In this document: piece after piece, positions 52,489-59,616 of the stretch
Layout of the letters: each line of letters starts with the position of its first letter
Position numbering within the stretch: the stretch's first letter is position 1
NCBI GenBank assembly: GCA_026390595.1
Contig: JAPLFQ010000023.1
Location: 62,001 to 126,000, forward strand
Length of the DNA stretch: 64,000 nucleotides
From: Ignavibacteriales bacterium
Lineage (GTDB): Bacteria; Bacteroidota; Ignavibacteria; UBA10030
Direction: 5' to 3'
The notes under the pieces: model-generated
Seen by the model: only the letters and a program-made list of their open reading frames with translations
What the model was told of the DNA's origin: nothing
Databases searched by the model: none
Program-made: the position numbers and the translations under genes

Positions 52489-53877
52489 ATGAGAAATTTC
52501 ATAATCATACTCACAGTCGCAGTTTTCCTGGCGGGATTGGTCGGATGTGAGAAGTATGTTACCGGCTTCGAGTCCAATCCCCTTTTGCCATCCGATGCGT
52601 CGGCGCTCAAGGTCTTCAATGGAGCGGAGTTGTCATTCACCGTCTTCACAGAGGGCTTCCCGGCGTATCTGGCGGCTATTTGGTCACAGCAACTCAACGG
52701 TGCGGACCGTCAGTTCCTCACCTACGTGACATATACATGCACAACAGACGATTTCAACAATGATTGGAGCACGGCGTACGCAGGAGCGTTAGGCAACCTC
52801 CGGCTCGTACAAGACAAAGCCGCGGCCGCTGGTCAGCTCAACCTGAAAGGCGCTGCAGAGATCCTCGAAGGGCTGCACATGGGAAACGTGGCAGCACTCT
52901 GGGGAAATGTTCCATATTCCGAGGCCATCACGCCTCCAAACTTCCAACCAAAGTTCGACGGTCAACTCGCTGTCTATACGGCGGTCCAGAAAGTTCTTGA
53001 TCAAGGAATCGCGGATTTCAATGCGAATCTGGTACCGCTTGCGCAAGATGCTTTATCAATGGGCGGAAGTGCCACACGCTGGGTAAAACTTGGTCATTCG
53101 GCGAAGGCGCGCTATCTCATGCACGTCGCCCGCGGCCAGGCTTACAGTGCAACAATTCTGAACCAGATCATCACCGAGGGGGGACTGGGCATCACGAGTC
53201 TTACAGGATCGGAAGATGTCCTGACCACCCATGGATCAGTTCAGAATCAGAGTCAGAACCTCTGGTACGATTTCATGGTGGCTTCTCGCACCGGCTACAT
53301 GGATGCGGCCAACACTTTCATCATCCCCATGTTGCGGGCGAAGAAGTTCGACGGCAAATCAAGTGAGACCGGAAGGCTCGCGTTCTATTTCAACGCAGCT
53401 CAGAATAACATGAACACGACCGCTACCGGGGCTTACGCGATCAATGCCGGATACCCCATCTTCCGTGCATCTGAAACGCACTTGCTTATGGCAGAGGCAT
53501 ATGTCCGTCTCGGCAATACTGCGAGCGCGTTGACGGAACTGAACAATGCCCGGACCTACAACAACAACGTGTTCAAGAACACATCCGCGGCGTTTGTTGC
53601 GACAGATTTCCCGACGACGGCAGACCTCCAGCAGGCCATTCTGAATGAGACATATGCTTCCCTCATGCACCAGACGGAAGCATTCAGTTTCCTGCGCCGG
53701 GTGAACTTCGCGATATCGTATAAGGATTCTGCCGGGGTGACGAAGACGCTGGCACCGACGAAGGGAACAGCGTTCCCGCAACGGTTCCTGTATTCGACGA
53801 CCGAAGCGAACGCCAACCCGAACTGCCCGGTCGAGCAGACGAACGCGCAATTCAACAAGACACCTGCCAACCAGTAG
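52489..53877 (+). CDS. SusD/RagB-family nutrient-binding lipoprotein
   Basis: A 462-residue lipoprotein (LVGC, lipidated Cys20) of the SusD-like family, the lid and binding partner of the SusC-like channel. Landmarks: YAGALGNLRLVQDKA, HMGNVAALWGNVPYSEA, SATRWVKLGHSAKARYLMHVA and the TPR-like C-terminal FRASETHLLMAEAYVRLGN. The shorter N-terminal helical region fits the SusD-like_2 type. GGGAG precedes the ATG by 8 nt. A strong terminator follows 29 bp after the stop. Confidence 0.93.
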   Translation: MRNFIIILTVAVFLAGLVGCEKYVTGFESNPLLPSDASALKVFNGAELSFTVFTEGFPAYLAAIWSQQLNGADRQFLTYVTYTCTTDDFNNDWSTAYAGALGNLRLVQDKAAAAGQLNLKGAAEILEGLHMGNVAALWGNVPYSEAITPPNFQPKFDGQLAVYTAVQKVLDQGIADFNANLVPLAQDALSMGGSATRWVKLGHSAKARYLMHVARGQAYSATILNQIITEGGLGITSLTGSEDVLTTHGSVQNQSQNLWYDFMVASRTGYMDAANTFIIPMLRAKKFDGKSSETGRLAFYFNAAQNNMNTTATGAYAINAGYPIFRASETHLLMAEAYVRLGNTASALTELNNARTYNNNVFKNTSAAFVATDFPTTADLQQAILNETYASLMHQTEAFSFLRRVNFAISYKDSAGVTKTLAPTKGTAFPQRFLYSTTEANANPNCPVEQTNAQFNKTPANQ

Positions 53878-53906
53878 CAGCGGCCGGCAGCATGTTCTCA
53901 CACTGG

Positions 53907-53937
53907 GGCCCCGCATTTCCTGCGGGGCCTCTTTTTT
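53907..53937 (+). terminator. Rho-independent terminator of the susCD-like unit
   Basis: GGCCCCGCA (53907-53915) pairs with TGCGGGGCC (53921-53929) and is followed by TCTTTTTT. Confidence 0.92.
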
Positions 53938-53977
53938 CCAGGATGGTGTCGAGCATCCGGCGCAGGAGGAAAGATCG

Positions 53978-54382
53978 ATGCGGATAACTCAGCTTGCATG
54001 TATTCTCGGGGTCCTGATCAGCGGCTGCGTTGCTCCTCGGGAGGGAACCACAGGCAGGGGACAAGGCGATATTCTGACAGCAGAAGAAATCGCGGAAACA
54101 ACGGCACAGAATGCCTACGACGCCATCAGCCTGAAACGGCCATTCTTTCTGAAGTCCCGCGGCCCCAGAAGCCTGCAGGGCGCACCTGCCGGCCAAACCG
54201 TGGAGTTCCCAATTGTCTATGTTAACGGCATGTATTTCGGAGAGCTTGAGTCGCTCAGGAATATCCATGTTTCACAAGTGAGAGAGATCCACTATCTCGA
54301 TCACAACGCTGCAACCTTGCGATTTGGAACGGGACGTACGGGCGGTATCATTTCGGTCTTGCTCAAGGAAGGCACCGAGTAG
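53978..54382 (+). CDS. Plug-domain-like lipoprotein of unknown function
   Basis: A 134-residue lipoprotein (LISGC, Cys17). The mature part follows a TonB-plug-like order: TAEEIAETTAQNAYDAISLKR reduced to its core, FLKSRG, FPIVYVNGMYFGELESLRNI, VREIHYLDHNAATLRFGTG and GGIISVLLK. This A-T-x-R-F-G-T-G ending is known from stand-alone lipoproteins in Gemmatimonadota and Bacteroidota of unknown role. AGGAGGAAAG lies 6 nt before the ATG. It is separated from susD by a terminator. A more distant relative is at 24758-25168. Confidence 0.65.
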   Translation: MRITQLACILGVLISGCVAPREGTTGRGQGDILTAEEIAETTAQNAYDAISLKRPFFLKSRGPRSLQGAPAGQTVEFPIVYVNGMYFGELESLRNIHVSQVREIHYLDHNAATLRFGTGRTGGIISVLLKEGTE

Positions 54383-54518
54383 CTCCCCCAAGCCTCGTGC
54401 CTCTATTTCTCGAGGTTGGTCAGAAGGCGGGTATTCCAATGATCCGTTCTGGCGGCATTTCAGAATAGAAGAAATCGATGGAACTCTTCCGGTTTGTTTT
54501 GTACACTCTTTCGAGATC

Positions 54519-55166
54519 ATGAACCTTCTCCGGCTAAAAATCACGCTCTTCCTTTCGTTGTCACTTACTCTCGTGACAAACGGCATTTGTCAGAATGCGA
54601 CTGTCAGTGAACCAAACGGAGCCGGGGAACGGGTGGTAGTCCTGCCGTTTGAAACGCGCGGCGTTTCCCCGGATGATGGCATACGGCTGAAGCAGAAGTT
54701 CGCCGAGGTACTTGCAGAGTCGAAGCGGTTCGACGTCATGCCGGACAACGTGCTGAAGAACAACCTCGATCTCTCAGGCCTCTCGAAGATCGACAGCTGC
54801 AATACCTTGCCCTGCCTTGCTCAACTGGGAAATGTTTTGAAGGTTGACAAGATTGTCCACGTGTCGGTGGAACAGTGGAAGGATCGCTACGTGCTCCACA
54901 TTCGTCTCGTGGGCTCCGCTGAAGCAGCGCTGTTGTATGACGAGCGGGTGGATTACACAGGTGATTCCAGCAGCCTTCTCTCGACTGTTATTCCAGAGCA
55001 GGCACGAAAGCTTGACAAAGCCTTCCTCGATAAGAAGCCCAACTGGTATCTCATCGCCGCCGGCGTCATCATCGGCGTAGGACTTATCTATTGGATTTAC
55101 TCCACATTTTCCGCGGTGAGCGGCACCGAAACAGATAGCCCCATCCCCCCGGGAGCAACGAAGTAA
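54519..55166 (+). CDS. CsgG/TolB-N-like exported protein with C-terminal membrane helix
   Basis: A 215-residue protein. After a signal peptide (about 1-25) comes an alpha/beta domain with RVVVLPFETRGVSPDDG, LAESKRFDVMPDN and CNTLPCLAQLGNVLKVDKIV, the pattern of CsgG, FlgO and TolB N-terminal-like domains, which often assemble or sense envelope structures. A single membrane helix (about 180-198, WYLIAAGVIIGVGLIYWIY) is near the C-terminus. Two cysteines (CNTLPC) are characteristic of this group. It is 136 bp after the plug-like lipoprotein and may be read with it. Role unknown. Confidence 0.6.
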   Translation: MNLLRLKITLFLSLSLTLVTNGICQNATVSEPNGAGERVVVLPFETRGVSPDDGIRLKQKFAEVLAESKRFDVMPDNVLKNNLDLSGLSKIDSCNTLPCLAQLGNVLKVDKIVHVSVEQWKDRYVLHIRLVGSAEAALLYDERVDYTGDSSSLLSTVIPEQARKLDKAFLDKKPNWYLIAAGVIIGVGLIYWIYSTFSAVSGTETDSPIPPGATK

Positions 55167-55224
55167 CTGCACCTCGTCGTCACCAGTCGCATCCTTCTTC
55201 TAAAACCAGAAGCGGTCTGAGATT

Positions 55225-55445
55225 TTGATCCGGCTAAGAGCCGAGGGGCGCTCCTGCGGGCTGCTCAAGGGAAAAGGCACACACCCCTGCCCCCCCCTCT
55301 CCTGCAGGCAATCCAACACACAGAGGACACTGTTTGAGCTCTGAGGAGGACCGTGGGCAGACGTGAATCCAGGAATTGCACGTCCCCTCTCTTGCCAGGG
55401 AATGCGGACTGTGAGAGAGGAGTTGAGGGGTACGTGCTTTGTTTC
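55225..55445. repeat. GC-rich hairpin-forming intergenic repeat region
   Basis: The 372-bp gap after the CsgG-like gene has no supported gene but contains GC-rich inverted segments. GCACGTCCCCTC (55378-55389) pairs with GAGGGGTACGTGC (55425-55437), and within it CCTCTC faces GAGAGAGG (55413-55420). A second element, cccctctcctgcagg near 55295, has the same cctctcctg/gagagg character. Such ctcctctc/gagaggag elements occur as dispersed intergenic repeats in many bacteria; copy number here is unknown. Confidence 0.4.
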
Positions 55446-55538
55446 GGAAGGACTGGAGTTGGGGCCCGCTCAAGTCTCGGTGGCCTGCTGTGGGCTCATT
55501 CAAAGTCTTTCCAAAACACAACACTTGGCCCTGGTATT

Positions 55539-56999
55539 TTATTGGCGCAGAGTGAGGCGGGCTACGTTTTCGATGTGATACGTGTGAGGGAACATATCGA
55601 CGGGCTGAAGAGCTACAATGTCATACTTCGCCGCAAGGTCTTTCACATCTCTCGCCTGCGTCGCCGGATTGCAGCTGACATAAACGATCCGCCCCGGCGC
55701 GATCTTCAGGATCTCCTCTACCACCTTCGGGTGCATGCCGCTTCTCGGCGGATCGATGATCATGACATCCGGCTTCGGGTGTGATTCGATCCATGCACGA
55801 TCCTTCGTCAAACGGTCCTTCAGATCGCCGAGCACAAAGCTGCAATTCGTGACCTTGTTGGAAAGCGCATTTCTCTCGGCATTGTTCACGGCATCTGCGA
55901 CGGACTCCACGCCGATAACATGTCGTACGGCGTCCGAGACGAACAAGGCAATCGACCCCGTCCCGGAGTACAAGTCCCACACGATGTCCGTTTTCTGAAG
56001 GGCGCCGAACTCCTTCGCCGTCGAGTAGAGACGTTCGGCCTGCGCGGTGTTTGTCTGGAAGAACGAACTGGACGAAATAGTGAAGTACAGCCCTCCCAAC
56101 CGCTCCCGTATAACCCCTTCTCCGGCATAGACTTTCTCCGTGTCGCCAAACGCGATCTGAGCCTTTTTGGAATTGATCGTGTTGACGATTGTCGTCACCG
56201 AAGGCACTGCCGCAAGCAACTCCCCGGCATAGTTTTTCATGATTTCCGGTCGATCTTCAAACGTGACGAGGTTCACCATGGTCTCCTGAGTCCGTTTTCC
56301 CTCTCGAATGACAAGAAAACGCAGGTAACCCTCGTTAGCGTCGGATGAGTAGACCGGAAGATTCTCGCGTCGGGCAAATGCCCGGGTGAAATTGAGGATC
56401 GCGTTGGAGACTTCCGACTGCAGGTGGCACTCGGTTATTTCGAGGACCTTGTCGTACCGTTGGGGAACGTGAAGACCCAGGAAGAGTTTTGAGATTGGAG
56501 TTTCGAGTTTAGAGTTGGTTGGATCAGGTACGCTCTCAGGAGGAGTTTCGAGCCATTCCTGCTCAGCGAAGGAATACTCCATTTTGTTCCGATAGAAGAA
56601 GACGTCCTCGGCACCGATGATCGGAAGTACATTGGGGCTTGGGAACCCGCCGATCCGTTCGAAGGAATCGACGACGTGCTGCTGCTTGAACCGGAGCTGC
56701 TTCTGATACTCGACATGCTGCCACTTGCATCCTCCGCATGACCCGAAGTGACGGCAACGCGGCGCCACACGGTATTGCGACGGCTTCTCCAGGGAAACGA
56801 CCTTCGCTTCCGCATAATTTTTCTTGGCCTTCAGAATGCGGACTCGCACCGTATCGCCGGGAACGGCCCCCTCGACAAAAATGACAAATCCTTCCAATCG
56901 GGCAATAGTCTTCCCCTCGAAAGCGGCGTCTTCCACCTGCACGACGAGTTCGTCATTGTGCTTTAACTTGGTTGAACGGGGTGAATCCATCTGGTTCAT
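55539..56999 (-). CDS. rlmD: 23S rRNA (uracil-5-)-methyltransferase (RlmD/RumA family)
   Basis: A 486-residue AdoMet-dependent methyltransferase that makes m5U in 23S rRNA. N-terminal TRAM domain (about 15-75), iron-sulfur cysteines in CRHFGSCGGCKWQH, AdoMet site WDLYSGTGSIALF, DPPRSGMHPKV and the catalytic cysteine in YVSCNPATQARD. Residues about 153-172 (PDPTNSKLETPISKLF) interrupt an otherwise conserved stretch and are encoded by a low-complexity tract like the intergenic spacers. RlmCD or TrmA-like specificity is possible. Confidence 0.9.
   Translation of the reverse strand: MNQMDSPRSTKLKHNDELVVQVEDAAFEGKTIARLEGFVIFVEGAVPGDTVRVRILKAKKNYAEAKVVSLEKPSQYRVAPRCRHFGSCGGCKWQHVEYQKQLRFKQQHVVDSFERIGGFPSPNVLPIIGAEDVFFYRNKMEYSFAEQEWLETPPESVPDPTNSKLETPISKLFLGLHVPQRYDKVLEITECHLQSEVSNAILNFTRAFARRENLPVYSSDANEGYLRFLVIREGKRTQETMVNLVTFEDRPEIMKNYAGELLAAVPSVTTIVNTINSKKAQIAFGDTEKVYAGEGVIRERLGGLYFTISSSSFFQTNTAQAERLYSTAKEFGALQKTDIVWDLYSGTGSIALFVSDAVRHVIGVESVADAVNNAERNALSNKVTNCSFVLGDLKDRLTKDRAWIESHPKPDVMIIDPPRSGMHPKVVEEILKIAPGRIVYVSCNPATQARDVKDLAAKYDIVALQPVDMFPHTYHIENVARLTLRQ
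56481..56523 (-). repeat. Low-complexity tract inside rlmD
   Basis: On the minus strand the coding sequence runs through aactctaaactcgaaactcc and similar words, encoding SKLETPISKLF in frame. Its style is that of the degenerate intergenic spacers, and unlike the flanking coding sequence. It is read as a spacer-type sequence inserted in frame. Confidence 0.35.
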
Positions 57000-57000
57000 C

Positions 57001-57064
57001 GTAATTGTCGATTGTCGGTTTTCGATTGTCGATTATTGTTGACCAATTGGCAATCGAGAATACT
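57001..57064 (-). repeat. Low-complexity spacer between a DUF5916 gene and rlmD
   Basis: The gap is almost entirely made of words like tcgattgtcg and ttttcgattg (for example attgtcgattgtcggttttc), with ccaattgg near its middle. A shorter similar tract (aaatcgacaatctat) lies at 59595-59612 after the second DUF5916 gene. No promoter or gene seen. Confidence 0.4.
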
Positions 57065-59485
57065 CTACATACTCAGCCAATAGCTGATTTTCAGGAGAAG
57101 CACGTTGTCCGAAGGGAGGGCGAAGGTATTGCTTAGATTATCCCCGAATGTGCTTCGGTACGATCCGCGTTCGCCCTGCCGGGATTGCGACCAGACAAGG
57201 TACACTGTACTCCCAGGGAGGTATTCCCATCGCAAAACAACGTTGGAATTGAAAGAGAGGTCATTGAAATCACGCGACGGGAGCGACCACGTGTACGGTG
57301 CAAAATGGCGGTCATCACCGAAAACCTGTTGGAAGTTCTCGAACGTTCCTGTTGCGAAGAAGAGCTGAAAGTACACCTGGAGCGTGAGCTCCGTGGAGAA
57401 CACGTACGACCCGCGCGTCATGAGGCTCCATTCATCGGCCGACCGCTCTGCAAAGATGGTTCCATCCGGCGGGCCTGTAAGATGTGCGACCCATGCGAAT
57501 TCGTGCTCGCGGAGGCCTCGTTGAAGTTCCATTTCCAGCGATATGTTTGTGGCCGGTTTCAGCTCCAGTTCCCCCATGATCTGAAAGTACCTGCCGGCTC
57601 TCTGATCGGACCCAAGCGAGAATGCTCCATGGCCAACGATGTGTTGCCTCTTGTCTGATTCAACCGCCAGCGCCACAGTCTGGGTCCCGGGCTTTCTATA
57701 CAATCCATAGCCGCGCATTTCCCGATCGTCGTACTTTCCCCGGTCAATTTCTGCACGCGCTTCGAACATCCAGTAGCTCGGAAGCGTGAGCTGACTTTCA
57801 AGGCTAACCGAATGATTGAGTTCAGCACCGTCGAAATTGCGGCGAAGATGGTACATGGAACTCAGCGACCAGAACCGGCGTGATTCCGTCACTTCATCAT
57901 CGCGATAGAGGACCTGCCCCATCCAGCCATAGTCGTTCGGCCGCCGGAAATATCCCATGTCGTTGATATTGTATTTTTTCGATGTGAAGTCGAATGAAGC
58001 GAACCCGCGCCAATGAGGTCCACCGTCCTTACTGAAATTGAACTTGCCTGCCGTACCGTTTGCGCGGCCTACCTCAGGAATCGTGGTTCGCGAACCGGCG
58101 AGGAATCCGTCAACGCGATACATGCTTTCGTCAAACTTGAGGCTCCAATCGGCTCCTGCAGTCATGGCGGGGAGAACACCGTCACGGTTGACAGACGTAA
58201 CGATCATGCCGATGTTTGAGTTCTCAAGAACGTCCTGCCTTAGGCGAACCAGGCTGTAGTTCGCGAGCGGTTCAACCACTGTTTCAGTTCGTCCACCGGA
58301 AGCCGAGACGAGTGTCGCCCTTTCCTTTCTTGTCACCACCTCCAAGACGCCAACGGAGAGTCCCCTGGCCGTCTTGCCGGAAATCTTGGCTGCTCCAAGT
58401 ATCGTGGCAAATCTCGGTTTATTCAGGACGTACCCTCCCCCGGGAGCTTCGACGTCCAGCGCACGTCCGATCCGGCGGGAATAGAAAAGCCCCGGCCCAA
58501 AATCTCCTCCGAACGTCGTGAACTGCATAATCTGCGACCCTTCGACAAAGAAGGGCCGTTTCTCAGGATAGAATGTCTCAAACGTTGTGAGATTCAAAAC
58601 TGCCGGATCTGCTTCCACCTGGCCAAAATCGGGATTCACCGTCGCATCCACTGTGAAGCCGCTCGCTGGCCTGTATTTGAAATCGAACCCGGCATTCGGC
58701 TTTATTTCGTGACCATCCGGGTAACTCGGTGATTTTGGCACAAACCGCGCGTCCGCCACAGCATACGGAATGATTTCGACATTTGACGTCGAAGGGATAT
58801 GTTCGATGCCGACAAGATGACCGAACTTCGATGTGTGACCTCCTTCGCTCTTGCTCCTCAAGGCCCACATTTGCAATTCGTTCAGCCGCGCGATGCGGCG
58901 ATAGAGCTGCAGCCCCCATTCAAACGATTCACGGTGCTGAAATCGAAGTATGCGGAAGGGGATTCTGACTTCCGCAATCCATCCACGCCCGGTTATTCTT
59001 GTTTTCACCTCCCACACGGCGTCCCACGAAGCATCTTCCAACTGTCCATCGTTGTACTGCAGGATATCGATCTTTACTCCTGCCGCGTTGATCGTGAATT
59101 CGAAGTTCGTCTGATGGTCGTGGTACGTATCGATTCGTATGGAGATATTGTCTGATAACACCTCATCGTCCCGCCGGACGAGACGAGCGATGATCTTCGA
59201 CGGATCAGGGTCATCCATGGTGCAGCCGAAATAGATTGCCTCATCGTCATACAGAATCCGGAACTCCGTAGGCATCGTCCCCGGCGCACCTTCATCCGGG
59301 TCCTGCTGCAGAAAATCCTTCACGGGCTTCGCTAACTTCCATTCGGGCTCGTCGAGCACACCATCGATGCGCGGCGCAACGGGAGTACGAACAGCCGTGG
59401 CTTTTTTCGGGTTGCTTCCGGCGACCAGCGAGCCGCAGAGAATGAGCAGGAAACAAATCGGGAAACAGAGAGATCGATTCATCAT
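57065..59485 (-). CDS. DUF5916 protein with N-terminal CBM9-like domain (copy 1)
   Basis: An 806-residue exported protein. Signal peptide (about 1-22), then a carbohydrate-binding family 9-like domain (about 27-225; RIDGVLDEPEWKLA, YFGCTMDDPDPSKI, FEFTINAAGVKID, WIAEVRIPFRILRF). A DUF5916 outer-membrane barrel follows (GFDFKYRPASGFTVDATVNP, FYPEKRPFFVEGSQIMQF) and ends in YWLSM. The family is common in Bacteroidota and related phyla and is of unproven function, with sugar or peptidoglycan binding suspected. It is a paralogue of the next gene, in tandem on the same strand 131 bp apart. MM at the start allows 59485 or 59482. Confidence 0.85.
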   Translation of the reverse strand: MMNRSLCFPICFLLILCGSLVAGSNPKKATAVRTPVAPRIDGVLDEPEWKLAKPVKDFLQQDPDEGAPGTMPTEFRILYDDEAIYFGCTMDDPDPSKIIARLVRRDDEVLSDNISIRIDTYHDHQTNFEFTINAAGVKIDILQYNDGQLEDASWDAVWEVKTRITGRGWIAEVRIPFRILRFQHRESFEWGLQLYRRIARLNELQMWALRSKSEGGHTSKFGHLVGIEHIPSTSNVEIIPYAVADARFVPKSPSYPDGHEIKPNAGFDFKYRPASGFTVDATVNPDFGQVEADPAVLNLTTFETFYPEKRPFFVEGSQIMQFTTFGGDFGPGLFYSRRIGRALDVEAPGGGYVLNKPRFATILGAAKISGKTARGLSVGVLEVVTRKERATLVSASGGRTETVVEPLANYSLVRLRQDVLENSNIGMIVTSVNRDGVLPAMTAGADWSLKFDESMYRVDGFLAGSRTTIPEVGRANGTAGKFNFSKDGGPHWRGFASFDFTSKKYNINDMGYFRRPNDYGWMGQVLYRDDEVTESRRFWSLSSMYHLRRNFDGAELNHSVSLESQLTLPSYWMFEARAEIDRGKYDDREMRGYGLYRKPGTQTVALAVESDKRQHIVGHGAFSLGSDQRAGRYFQIMGELELKPATNISLEMELQRGLREHEFAWVAHLTGPPDGTIFAERSADEWSLMTRGSYVFSTELTLQVYFQLFFATGTFENFQQVFGDDRHFAPYTWSLPSRDFNDLSFNSNVVLRWEYLPGSTVYLVWSQSRQGERGSYRSTFGDNLSNTFALPSDNVLLLKISYWLSM

Positions 59486-59616
59486 TGGAACGATGGGAGA
59501 CGATGTTTTCCATTAGCCAACCGTTCTTTGGTTGGGGTTATAGTCGGTCCGATCACACGTGGATTATCAACTCGTCGACGTGTCTTTCAATCGGTATTTG
59601 CAAATCGACAATCTAT

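Noticed and set aside
59515-59535. CCAACC/GGTTGG hairpin upstream of the first DUF5916 gene
   Set aside because: Short stem with no T-run on either strand; not enough to call a terminator or regulator.
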